Shown here: in pieces, positions 46,386 to 55,241 of the stretch
Numbering within the stretch: the first letter of the stretch is position 1
Layout of the letters: each line of letters opens with the position of its first letter
From: CAILUF01 sp964505265
Lineage (GTDB): Bacteria; Pseudomonadota; Alphaproteobacteria; Rickettsiales; UBA1997
NCBI GenBank assembly: GCA_964505265.1
Contig: CAZDGN010000008.1
Location: 1-59,223, forward strand
Length of the DNA: 59,223 bases
Reading direction: 5' to 3'
Translations under genes and position numbers: made by a program
Notes under the pieces: model-generated
What the model was told of the DNA's origin: nothing
What the model saw: only the letters and a program-made list of their open reading frames with translations
The model's database searches: none

Positions 46386-47753
46386 ATGCAAAGGTTGAAA
46401 AAATTTTTACCAAGATCGCTTTTTGGTAGAACGATTTTAATAATTATTGGCTCCTCGGTTATTGTCCAGATTGTTTCAATTTATGTTTTTTATTACTCGC
46501 ATCTTGATGTAATTTCCAAGCATATGGCGCGAAGTGTAATTGCAGAAATGGTTTTTGTGAAGAATTCCATTAACAAACCTGGTTATAAAGAGATGCTAAA
46601 GGATTTATCTAAAACCACGGGAATGGAAATAGCTTTTGAGCATAGGCGTTGGTTAAAAACTAAAAAAATTGCCGATAGCGATTGGCGTAAAAATCGATTT
46701 TTTAAATATATCGACCCAATTTTTGACCCTTATAATCGCTTTAAGTCTGAGCTGGAATTGCATGGTTTAAAGCCTTTTCAAATTTTTGAAGATGGTGAAA
46801 AGCAGGGTTTTATTACCGTTAAGGTGCAAACCAAAACTGGAGTTTTGGCATTTGATGTTCCAACCAAAAAAATTACTAGTTCAAGTGCCGGTGTCTTTAC
46901 CTTCTGGATGGTTTTTACTGTAATTGGCACTTCGATTATTTCCATAATTTTTTTTAAGAATCAAATTCGTTTTTTGCGTCATTTGAGCGAAGTTGCCGAA
47001 AAATTTGGACGCGGACAAGATGTTGCGAGTCCTCGTCCAAGTGGTTCGCAAGAAATGCGTTCTTTGGCAATATCTTTTATGAAAATGAAGGAGCGAGTTA
47101 TGCGTCAAATTTCGCAACGAACCGATATGCTTTCAGCGGTTTCCCACGATTTACGCACACCACTTACTCGAATGAAATTGCAATTAGAAATGATGAATCC
47201 AAGTTTCGAAATTGAGGAGTTAAAAAATGATATTATTGATATGGAAAAATTAATAAATGAATATTTGGATTTTGCTCGAGGTGATGACAAGGAAAAGATA
47301 AATCTTGTCAAAATTCATAAATTTATTTTAGAAAAAATTATTAATCATTATCATAAAATAAAGCTCAACTTAAATTATGAAATATTAATTGATAATAATG
47401 TTGAAATTCCACTTAAAAAATTAGCATTTCAGCGGGCGATAATCAATTTGGTTAATAATGGTTTTCGACATGCTAAAAATGTGCATATAAAATGTTATTT
47501 ATCGCATCAGAATTTAATTATTGAGATTGAAGATGATGGGCCAGGTATTCCAAAAAAAGAGCGAAATAATGTGTTTAAACCATTTTATCGACTTGATGAG
47601 GCTAGAAATTTAGACAAAGGCAAACAATCGCAAGGGGCAGGTCTTGGCATGGCTATCGCATTTGATGCGATCACTTCGCATGGTGGCAGAATTATTTTGG
47701 ATGATTCAGTTAATTATGGTGGGCTGTTGGTGCAAGTTTTTATTCCTTTTTAG
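46386..47753 (+). CDS. EnvZ-like sensor histidine kinase
   Basis: The 455-residue kinase has two membrane spans (about 17-37 and 170-190) enclosing a periplasmic sensor of about 130 residues, a HAMP region (RFLRHLSEVAEKFGRGQD), and the H box AVSHDLRTPLTRMKLQLEMM with phospho-acceptor His254. The N box INLVNNGFRHAK, then G boxes EIEDDGPGIPKKER and SQGAGLGMAIA follow. The DLRTPLTRM box is the EnvZ/OmpR-type pattern. A response regulator gene is not adjacent. Confidence 0.92.
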   Translation: MQRLKKFLPRSLFGRTILIIIGSSVIVQIVSIYVFYYSHLDVISKHMARSVIAEMVFVKNSINKPGYKEMLKDLSKTTGMEIAFEHRRWLKTKKIADSDWRKNRFFKYIDPIFDPYNRFKSELELHGLKPFQIFEDGEKQGFITVKVQTKTGVLAFDVPTKKITSSSAGVFTFWMVFTVIGTSIISIIFFKNQIRFLRHLSEVAEKFGRGQDVASPRPSGSQEMRSLAISFMKMKERVMRQISQRTDMLSAVSHDLRTPLTRMKLQLEMMNPSFEIEELKNDIIDMEKLINEYLDFARGDDKEKINLVKIHKFILEKIINHYHKIKLNLNYEILIDNNVEIPLKKLAFQRAIINLVNNGFRHAKNVHIKCYLSHQNLIIEIEDDGPGIPKKERNNVFKPFYRLDEARNLDKGKQSQGAGLGMAIAFDAITSHGGRIILDDSVNYGGLLVQVFIPF

Positions 47754-48043
47754 GTTAAAAGATTAAATTATGGTTTTCTAGCTTTGCAATCTAACAAAAA
47801 AATTTCCAAAAAAATACCAAATGGCGATGTCAAAATTTGGCAACTCTAATCTTTAATTGACAGATTTAATATATTTAAAATTAAATTGAAGGCATTTTGG
47901 AATTACTCTAATTATTTGAATCTATAAATTTAAACAATAATTCTCATACAACAAAAAAATTATGATATTAATTTGAAATAAATATTTAATTAAGTTATTA
48001 ATCTATAATATAAATTACTATCAATAATTATTAGATTTATTTA

Positions 48044-49894
48044 ATGCAATGCAATTTTCTTCAACCTTATGTTCCTCAAGCAAAAAATCAAATTTTTTGG
48101 CAAGCTATTGCTGATAAAAATTATGCGCTTGTTAATTATTTAATTAATTTAAACAATAACTTGTTTTTTAATCTCGACGAAAATGGAGCTTTACCTATAG
48201 TTAGTGCTATTGAAAATCATGATTTTCAATTATTTAATTCGTTAATGGTAAATCCCGCTTTCTATAGTTTTCTTGATAATAAGGGTAATTCTTTGGCACT
48301 TATTGCTTTTAAAAATGATGATTTGGAAATTTTTAATCATTTAATTCGAATTAATCCAAATTTATTGACGAAAGAAAATCATAATGGCGAAGCTCCAATC
48401 TTTGAGGTATTGGGAAAAAATCAAGAAGAGATGTTTGATTTTATAAATGAAAATTATCCACAATTAATGTTTTTTAAGAATAGATATGGCAAATCTATGA
48501 TTGAAGAATCTATAGAATCAGAAAACCCAAGATTTTTTGCAGAAATTTTAAAGAAATCTCCTTATGCTTCATATTTTTTTGGTGATGATTTTGAGGATCC
48601 TTTGAGAAATGATTTTATTAATGGGATTGACAATAATTTTTTTCGAGAGGCTTTAAGACATATTGAAAAAGATGAATTAAAAAAAATTCTTTATTATAAT
48701 AAAGATGGCGAATATTCTTTATTGGATGATATTATGTTATCAAATCGTACTGATTTGTTGTTATCTATTTTAGAAAAGGTTCCAGATATTTTTGAGGATT
48801 ATTGTAATATTGCGGCTTTATGTGGGGCATTTGATAAAAAATTGAATAATCCATCTTCTACTCCTCCAATTCAAGTTTTTTTCGAAGTAAAATTTGGATT
48901 AGATATCCATAATGACGATAATATAAATTTGCTAAAAAAATTTTTTGATTCTGCTGTTATTTTATCATTGATTAGTATTGATGATAACTTTGGGGCAAAT
49001 TTTCAAAGTTTGCATAAAAAACTTAAAAGGATAAATGACGAGGTCAAGAATTTTTTTAAAGATAATAATAAATTTTATGAAATTTATAATCTTATCCACG
49101 ATGCTCTTGAAATACCAGAAATAGAAAAATTTATTGAGGGAGTTGATGGTAAATTTTTGATTTTACCTTCGGATATTTTAGAACATTTATCATTTTTTGT
49201 TTTTAAATTTGACAAAAATAATCGAATTACAGAGGTTTCTTATTGCGATGGTAATGAAGTTTATAATAAACAAAAAATTGATAGAAATTCTAAGCAAATT
49301 TTTGCAACTACCACTTTTAAATTATTGCATCCAATAGAAGATGCTAGAGATTTTATAGATGAGTTTATGGGTTTAAATAGTTCACCTACTGATTTTGATG
49401 CTTTTTATGATAGGGGGATTTTATTTCCAGAGGGTATTGAATTTCAGAAATCTTATTCAGTCCCATGCAAAAAACAAATTAGAGGTAATTGTACAATGAA
49501 ATCATTAAATATTTTAGCACAATATATTTCAAGCCAGCTTAATCCTGATTCGGTTGAATATCAATTTGATAGCGATGGAAAATTATCTTCATATGATAAA
49601 GGGCAGTATAAGTTGCATAAAGATAATATAGCTGAATACTGCCAAAAATCATTAACTGATATTGTAGAAAATTTAGAAGCAAAATCAGGTAAAAATAAAT
49701 TGGAGGAATTTATTTTAGAAAAAGCCAAACAAATCATAGAGCAATATGAAAATAGAAAATTAGATAAATTACATAAAGATTTCGGAGGTATAGATGGTAT
49801 AAGTATGACTAGTTCATCAAGATCTTGTAGTCCTTCCAGACCAGATGGAGCTCAAGTCTCTGGGGTTGAGCAAATTGGATTTCAATGTGCTTAA
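48044..49894 (+). CDS. Ankyrin-repeat-like protein with unidentified C-terminal domain
   Basis: The 616-residue protein begins with about six ankyrin-like helix pairs, for example ENGALPIVSAIENHDFQLFN, GNSLALIAFKNDDLEIFNHL and NGEAPIFEVLGKNQEEMFDF. The rest is unrecognised. Near the C-terminus, KKQIRGNCTMKSLNILAQYI (Cys483) resembles the Gln-x(n)-Asn-Cys start of papain-like folds, which is only a hint. The tail is Ser/Pro-rich (SMTSSSRSCSPSRPD). Ankyrin proteins of Rickettsiales often act on host cells, so an effector role is possible. No signal peptide is seen. It lies just before the CRISPR array. Confidence 0.7.
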   Translation: MQCNFLQPYVPQAKNQIFWQAIADKNYALVNYLINLNNNLFFNLDENGALPIVSAIENHDFQLFNSLMVNPAFYSFLDNKGNSLALIAFKNDDLEIFNHLIRINPNLLTKENHNGEAPIFEVLGKNQEEMFDFINENYPQLMFFKNRYGKSMIEESIESENPRFFAEILKKSPYASYFFGDDFEDPLRNDFINGIDNNFFREALRHIEKDELKKILYYNKDGEYSLLDDIMLSNRTDLLLSILEKVPDIFEDYCNIAALCGAFDKKLNNPSSTPPIQVFFEVKFGLDIHNDDNINLLKKFFDSAVILSLISIDDNFGANFQSLHKKLKRINDEVKNFFKDNNKFYEIYNLIHDALEIPEIEKFIEGVDGKFLILPSDILEHLSFFVFKFDKNNRITEVSYCDGNEVYNKQKIDRNSKQIFATTTFKLLHPIEDARDFIDEFMGLNSSPTDFDAFYDRGILFPEGIEFQKSYSVPCKKQIRGNCTMKSLNILAQYISSQLNPDSVEYQFDSDGKLSSYDKGQYKLHKDNIAEYCQKSLTDIVENLEAKSGKNKLEEFILEKAKQIIEQYENRKLDKLHKDFGGIDGISMTSSSRSCSPSRPDGAQVSGVEQIGFQCA

Positions 49895-50025
49895 GATTTG
49901 TTTTTTTAGAATAAAACTTTTTTGAAAATCTTTTCATCTTTATCATTTTCAAATTAAGAAATTCTTAAACATAATTATTTTTAAAATTTGGTATAGTTTT
50001 TTGGTTTAAAGAATCTATTTTAATG

Positions 50026-51074
50026 ATAAACATAATTGATCGTGATAGCTTACAATTATGACTTTAGTAATTTTGTTGGTCTGGTTTTTTAAGATGCCTG
50101 TGCGGCAGCTTACAATGGACCAACAGACTTGGCAGAATTAATGAATTTCTAAGCTGCCTGTGCGGCAGCTTACACGAGTAAAAGTTACGCCACCGCCTAT
50201 TTTGCTTTCTAAGCTGCCTGTGCGGCAGCTTACAAAAAAATATTGGGTATTTGCGAACACAATTGTTTCTAAGCTGCCTGTGCGGCAGCTTACCAAGCCG
50301 GGAGATCTTTAAAATATGTGAAAGCTTTCTAAGCTGCCTGTGCGGCAGCTTACGGTGATGGGTTTTTACTTGCTGGTTTTAGCAATTTCTAAGCTGCCTG
50401 TGCGGCAGCTTACAAGCCCTCGCCGCCTTTTTTTTGGTGGTGATGTTTCTAAGCTGCCTGTGCGGCAGCTTACGTTATGGGAAAATAACTCGGGCTTGTA
50501 GTAAATTTCTAAGCTGCCTGTGCGGCAGCTTACTTCCCCCGGGATTGCTACCGCATAAAATTAGGTTTCTAAGCTGCCTGTGCGGCAGCTTACTTAAACA
50601 TTAACAATTAACTAACTAATAATTGTGTCTCAGCTGCCTGTGCGGCAGCTTACCAAGGTAGGGTTCTGAAACCGCACAAATCATATTTCTAAGCTGCCTG
50701 TGCGGCAGCTTACAAATTATCTTCCTATGACAAAAACTACTGATTTTTCTAAGCTGCCTGTGCGGCAGCTTACTATACTAGCATCACAATCAAGTGTAGG
50801 CTCAATTTCTAAGCTGCCTGTGCGGCAGCTTACAATAATGACGGATTCAACGCTGGCGAAACTCAATTTCTAAGCTGCCTGTGCGGCAGCTTACTGTCAA
50901 AAAATACAAATTTTTACACAAAAAAATTTCTAAGCTGCCTGTGCGGCAGCTTACCTAAAAATTGAAAGTATTGTTAAAATAAAAACTTTCTAAGCTGCCT
51001 GTGCGGCAGCTTACCGGTAAGGGCTTTTACTTGCTGGTTTTAGCAATTTCTAAGCTGCCTGTGCGGCAGCTTAC
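50026..51074 (-). CRISPR. Type I-F CRISPR array, 17 clear repeats plus one decayed repeat
   Basis: Seventeen 28-base repeats run at 60-base steps from 50086 to 51074, one step being 61. A decayed eighteenth (50026-50053) keeps only its last seven or so bases. Read on the minus strand, the repeat begins GTAA, has a perfect stem GCTGCC/GGCAGC with loop GCACA, and ends TTAGAAA, the Cas6f substrate pattern giving a CTTAGAAA handle. Spacers are 32 bases, except 50834-50866 with 33. Repeat variants occur at 50086 (2 changes) and 50626 (2 changes). Polarity puts the leader at the right, next to cas1, and the oldest end at the left. Confidence 0.98.
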
Positions 51075-51392
51075 TGGAGAATTTTTGATAAGAGGGTAGA
51101 TCCCGCCTAGCCTTATTAATGATTTGAAGTCTTTAACCAAAATTTTTATTAGATTTGGCGAGGCTTGATTTATAAGGCTCTATAAAATGTCTAAAAATTT
51201 GGGTTAAAATTTGGGTAAAATTTTAGCTAATGTTTTTTTAAATGCAAAAAAACTCTTTTGATCTTGGGAAAAAATTTTAGGGAAAAAGTTTTGATGGGAA
51301 AATTTTATTGAAATCAAATAAAATTTTAGATTAATTTTTTTTAAGATAAAATTTTAAAAACTTAAAGTTGAATTTATAATTTTAAAACATTT
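51075..51392 (-). promoter_or_regulatory. CRISPR leader region
   Basis: This 318-base AT-rich stretch between the last repeat and the cas1 stop is on the side where new spacers should enter and the pre-crRNA promoter should lie. It contains an inverted repeat AGCCTTAT (51109-51116) / ATAAGGCT (51172-51179) and AAATTTGGGTTAAAATTTGG-type repeats near 51200. I found no clear IHF site. Confidence 0.6.
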
Positions 51393-52337
51393 TTAAAATT
51401 TCAAAGCATTATTTTTAACTTCTTCAAACATAAAATCTAAGGCTTTGTGTTCGATAAATTTTTGTAAAATTTGCGAACGAAATTCTTGTTCGCGCATTCT
51501 TTCTTTAGTGCAAACAAATGCCCAAGGCAAGATGATGGCGTCTTTGATTAAATCTGCCACATCAAATACTAAAGCACCTCTTCGAGTTTTGCCATGCATC
51601 ACAGCAAAGCCATGAGGAATGCCAAGAACCCAAAGTGTTGTGGCGCCGAGGCCATAAGCTAAATAATTGCCGTGATTAAGAAAAATATTGGCCGAATCGC
51701 TGGCTTCTCTTTCGCGAGTAAAATTTTCAATTTTAGTAATTTTGCTGGCAATTTTGTATAATTGCTTGGTGAGAGTTGCCTCTTGTTGAAGGAGGTCTCC
51801 AGCTTTTTTGGCATTATCAATTTCTTGATAAAAAATTTGCAATAAATTATTGATATCATCATTTAATATAAAACCTTCCTGCTTTAAATCGCGATCATTT
51901 TGCCAAGTTTGTTGCAAAAATTTAATGCGAGATTTTTGAAAATTTTTAGCAATTTCTAAACGCTTTTCTTCTTCGAACCAAAAACGCATCCAGCCTTGTA
52001 AATATTCGGTTGGGCGATATTCGCTTTGCGGAGAAAGCCATTCCACTTCGTTGCCAGAAATTAAGGGCGTTCCGCCATTGCCACTAAAGCCAATTAAAAC
52101 CGATGCCGAGGCGAGCATTCGCACTGCTGATTGTGTAATTGACGTGCCAATGCCCAGTAATATTACTGTAGTATTAGCGATTGGAATGTTGTAGTAAGAA
52201 TTTTGTTTTTTTTCTTCGGTCAAATAAACCACCCGCCCATCTTTGACTAAAACTCGACATTTTTCGAGGTAATAAATATTGGCTCGCTTGGAATGGAGAA
52301 TGGTTTTTAGATCTGAAGAATTAAAATGATTTTCCAT
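51393..52337 (-). CDS. cas1: CRISPR integrase Cas1, subtype I-F
   Basis: Cas1 inserts new spacers at the leader-repeat junction together with the Cas2 part of Cas2-3. The 314 residues match the I-F form closely: LKTILHSKRANIYYLEKCRV, IPIANTTVILLGIGTSITQ, VEWLSPQSEYRPTEYLQGW, and the catalytic set Glu186, His248 (AVMHGKTRRG) and Asp259/262 (VFDVADLIKD). Length fits (about 324 in Pseudomonas). It is last in the cas operon, 11 bases after cas6f, whereas in I-F systems cas1 normally comes first. There is no Shine-Dalgarno site. Confidence 0.97.
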   Translation of the reverse strand: MENHFNSSDLKTILHSKRANIYYLEKCRVLVKDGRVVYLTEEKKQNSYYNIPIANTTVILLGIGTSITQSAVRMLASASVLIGFSGNGGTPLISGNEVEWLSPQSEYRPTEYLQGWMRFWFEEEKRLEIAKNFQKSRIKFLQQTWQNDRDLKQEGFILNDDINNLLQIFYQEIDNAKKAGDLLQQEATLTKQLYKIASKITKIENFTREREASDSANIFLNHGNYLAYGLGATTLWVLGIPHGFAVMHGKTRRGALVFDVADLIKDAIILPWAFVCTKERMREQEFRSQILQKFIEHKALDFMFEEVKNNALKF

Positions 52338-52348
52338 AATTTAAAATT

Positions 52349-53224
52349 TTAAAATTCTGGAACGGTGGGTAATTTTTTTATGTCAACCAAATCAGTGCCT
52401 GAGCCTTTGCCGTGAAGGTTTTGAGCAAAGCCGTAAGTGTTAAATTCTCCTAAAACTTCTGATGAAACTACAGTTTTTTTGACCCATAATTTAAAATAAT
52501 TTTTTTTAATATTATTTGAATCTTGCTGAAGGTTTTTATCGTTGCTTACAACATTGATAAAGGGAAGGTCAATTTTGGATAATTGTTTGTTATTGTAATT
52601 TTTGCTATTGACGAATTGATTAATATCAAGATTTTCACGGCGATTTTGGCGAGCTGATAATTGCTGTTGAGCTTTGTTGATTTCTAATTGATCTTTTGAA
52701 TTATTAATTATGTCTAACAATTTTTGTTCCCTTTGTAAATATCTTTTAGAAATTTTAGCTAGATTAGTTTTTTCTTGATGACGCATAAAAACCGCATAAG
52801 AGCTGATTTTAGAAGCCGGCACCTCAATAATTTCAGTGATTTTGATGTAATCAATTATTGAAGAAAATCTTGAGCTGGCGTTAAAACTTTCTAAATCTTC
52901 ACGATTTTTGGCAAAGAGGCGAAGCTTAGTGCCGAGTTTAGTAACAAAATTTTTTTGAGTAGAGTTTTTTAAGTTTTGAGGGTTGTGGCTTTGGGAATCG
53001 GGTTTTTGCGAATTTGGATTTTGTTCATCATCAATTTTTGTGGTGAGTGTTTTTTGTGAATATTGATATTCAGGAAAGGCAATGGCAATTTTGGATTTAT
53101 TGGGATTATCGCCAATCTTCGCCACCTCAACCAAACCAAGATGGGTGAGAAAGAAGAGGCGGGAGAGGATTTCAAAAAAATTTTGATTTTTTTCATCAAT
53201 CGTAATTTCAATGTAATATTTCAT
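52349..53224 (-). CDS. cas6f: crRNA endonuclease Cas6f (Csy4), enlarged form
   Basis: Cas6f cuts the repeat hairpin and stays bound to the crRNA 3' end. The N-terminus has the expected fold with His28 in LFFLTHLGLVEV at the place of the catalytic His, followed by KSKIAIAFPEY. The C-terminus LGEFNTYGFAQNLHGKGSG corresponds to the family's TCYGLSKGG end. At 291 residues it is much larger than the 187 of Pseudomonas Csy4. Extra material lies at about 60-95 (Asn/Gln/Ser-rich) and 165-230. AGGAG (53230-53234, minus strand) precedes the start. Confidence 0.9.
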   Translation of the reverse strand: MKYYIEITIDEKNQNFFEILSRLFFLTHLGLVEVAKIGDNPNKSKIAIAFPEYQYSQKTLTTKIDDEQNPNSQKPDSQSHNPQNLKNSTQKNFVTKLGTKLRLFAKNREDLESFNASSRFSSIIDYIKITEIIEVPASKISSYAVFMRHQEKTNLAKISKRYLQREQKLLDIINNSKDQLEINKAQQQLSARQNRRENLDINQFVNSKNYNNKQLSKIDLPFINVVSNDKNLQQDSNNIKKNYFKLWVKKTVVSSEVLGEFNTYGFAQNLHGKGSGTDLVDIKKLPTVPEF

Positions 53225-53232
53225 TTATTCTC

Positions 53233-54252
53233 CTAAATTATTATTTCTTCAACATAAGCTAATCCTTTTTTGCCAAGATAGAAGCTTGATACACCAGCAT
53301 TATCAATCATTTCTTGTAATTCAATAGCTTTTTCTTGCGGAATATCCAATTGTATTTCAAGGGTTCCACTGGCTTTGGTTAAAAGAGAACTAACTTCTCC
53401 TTCACCTTTGCGTTTTTCTTTAAGTAAATATGGATTCCCCCAAACTATTTTTTTTTCGCCAGTTGTAAATTTATCCATAAAATCTTTCATAGTGAAAGAG
53501 CCTCCTTTTGATATACCGCTAATCAATCCATTTTTTGTTAATGAGTTTGATAAATCAAATTTTTGACTTAGACGAAAAATTTGAAGGTAAAGAGCTGAAC
53601 AATATAGTGCCAAAGGTCTAACCCTATCTTTATCGTCAAGATATTTAATATCAGGATATTTGTTTTGTAATTCCAATATTGCTTTTTTGGTTATTTCTGA
53701 ATTGTCAGAGATTTTTAACTTTCCAAGATTTTCAAAACGATTTACAATAATTAATGGATCAAATTCTAAATCTGTATCTATAGAAAAATTCTGATCATTT
53801 ATAAAATTGCATAATTCATGAAATTCTAGGAACAAAACTCCCCAAAGGCTTTTCGAATAATCCGACTTAAAAATAGGATCACTCCCTTTTATCATGCCAG
53901 AAAAAGAATTTTGATCTGTGCTTCCAGTTATATTTCGAATATAAACCATCTCGCTAGAAGTTTGTTCGTTGTTTCTAAATTTTACTTTTTCCTCATTGTC
54001 AATTTCTAGGAAAAAATAATTTTTATCTCTTCTAGCTTGATATAGTTTTCTTTGATCTCCGATAAGGCGATTTATAATTCCCATGATGGTATCGTGACTA
54101 ACGCTTCGCTTTATAAAATTTTCCTCATCCTTTTGCTGTAATTTTGTTATGGATCCAACAAAGTTTCTTCCATTTTTTGGAAGGTTTTCGTTATTATTTC
54201 CATCTAGGAAAGAATTTCGCCATGAGGCTTCGTATCTAATTAAAATTTGCAT
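53233..54252 (-). CDS. cas5fv: Cas5fv, type I-F2 (I-Fv) Cascade subunit
   Basis: Cas5fv caps the crRNA 5' handle and, in the Shewanella I-Fv complex, an inserted helical domain takes over PAM recognition from the missing large subunit. The 339 residues contain blocks I recall from that protein: YEASWRNSFLDG, IINRLIGDQRKLYQARRDK, NITGSTDQNSFSGMIKGSDP, WGNPYLLKEKRKGEGEVSSL and AGVSSFYLGKKGLAYVEEI. It has a strong AGGAGG (minus strand, 54261-54266), 8 bases ahead of the start, and lies 12 bases after cas7fv. Confidence 0.93.
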   Translation of the reverse strand: MQILIRYEASWRNSFLDGNNNENLPKNGRNFVGSITKLQQKDEENFIKRSVSHDTIMGIINRLIGDQRKLYQARRDKNYFFLEIDNEEKVKFRNNEQTSSEMVYIRNITGSTDQNSFSGMIKGSDPIFKSDYSKSLWGVLFLEFHELCNFINDQNFSIDTDLEFDPLIIVNRFENLGKLKISDNSEITKKAILELQNKYPDIKYLDDKDRVRPLALYCSALYLQIFRLSQKFDLSNSLTKNGLISGISKGGSFTMKDFMDKFTTGEKKIVWGNPYLLKEKRKGEGEVSSLLTKASGTLEIQLDIPQEKAIELQEMIDNAGVSSFYLGKKGLAYVEEIII

Positions 54253-54264
54253 TTTAAAATCCTC

Positions 54265-55239
54265 CTATTTTGCGTAGAAGTATGAAGCATAACTAGTTTT
54301 TGGTTCCGAAGCTATTGAGTTCTTATCTCGCTTGATACGCATCATTTTATTGCTGTCATTGTAATCAACTTCGAGAGTATCAACATACATATAACCTTTG
54401 GCTTGGTTTATGTTCAAATCTTGAATCATGGAAAGCGTCTCTTTTACCAAAATATCGATTGCCTCATTGTCTAATAGAACTCCAACTTCACCTTCTTCAA
54501 AAATTGTTCCGCTCCTTACATAATTTTGATGAAAAATTGCCCTTGGACTGCGAGATGGATCTAGGTTTTTAATGAATTTTTCAATTTCACTAGCAATTTT
54601 TTCACCTTCATTGTCTTTAATTACCATAGCGGCACGATCAAACTTTTTATCTAAAGAAATAAATTGAAGTTGCTCAATACTAATTGAGCCATAAGCCAAA
54701 TAATGGGTCTCTCCAAATGTTGTTTTTGAAAAAAAGGAATTGCTAGCAACATCATTGCCTTTATCGTTTTTATCTTTTTCTTTTGATCCCGATTTTCCCA
54801 ATTGTTCAAAATTTCCATTTCCAAGCTGATCAACAAAATCTTCTAATAATAAAGGGCTAGTTCGCTTACATTGACTTGAGGGTACTACATAACCCCTTAT
54901 TAAGCCTGTTATGGAAGTTAAAACATTTAGTAAATTTTTATCTTTTGCATAATGTAAGTCAAAATTTTGCTCTCTAAATAAATGATGACGAATGCAATTT
55001 TGACTTATGTAAAGAGGGGTTTCTTTGAAGTTAATTTCAGAAGGATCTTTTTTTAGTTTGTAACCTTTTTCACTTTCTTTGCCTGTTAAATTTGAGTAAC
55101 CACGTAGCTTTGGCATTGAATGATTATCAATTATTCTGCCATCGCTTTGTAAAGTAGTCGGACCATTCCAATTTACAACTCCATAACCTTTGGCAGTTAC
55201 TTTAAAATCTACACTTTTAATACCTGTTATTTTTTGCAT
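54265..55239 (-). CDS. cas7fv: Cas7fv, type I-F2 (I-Fv) Cascade backbone
   Basis: Cas7fv polymerises along the crRNA to form the backbone of the minimal Cascade. The 324 residues start MQKITGIKSVDFKVTAKGYG and carry the I-Fv blocks VVNWNGPTTLQSDGR, PLYISQNCIRHHLFREQNFD, LIRGYVVPSSQCKRTSPLLL and FDRAAMVIKDNEGEKIASE, ending SYASYFYAK. This is unlike Csy3 of classical I-F. It starts 2 bases after the cas2-3 stop, with AAGGAG on the minus strand (55245-55250). Confidence 0.94.
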   Translation of the reverse strand: MQKITGIKSVDFKVTAKGYGVVNWNGPTTLQSDGRIIDNHSMPKLRGYSNLTGKESEKGYKLKKDPSEINFKETPLYISQNCIRHHLFREQNFDLHYAKDKNLLNVLTSITGLIRGYVVPSSQCKRTSPLLLEDFVDQLGNGNFEQLGKSGSKEKDKNDKGNDVASNSFFSKTTFGETHYLAYGSISIEQLQFISLDKKFDRAAMVIKDNEGEKIASEIEKFIKNLDPSRSPRAIFHQNYVRSGTIFEEGEVGVLLDNEAIDILVKETLSMIQDLNINQAKGYMYVDTLEVDYNDSNKMMRIKRDKNSIASEPKTSYASYFYAK

Positions 55240-55241
55240 GA

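Noticed and set aside
47857..47885. A sigma-70 promoter (TTGACA at 47857) for the ankyrin-like gene.
   Set aside because: No convincing -10 element lies at the right distance, and the site is about 180 bases from the start in AT-rich sequence.
50026..51074. An ordinary palindromic repeat family rather than CRISPR.
   Set aside because: Regular 60-base spacing, unique spacers, I-F hairpin and adjacent cas genes make CRISPR certain.
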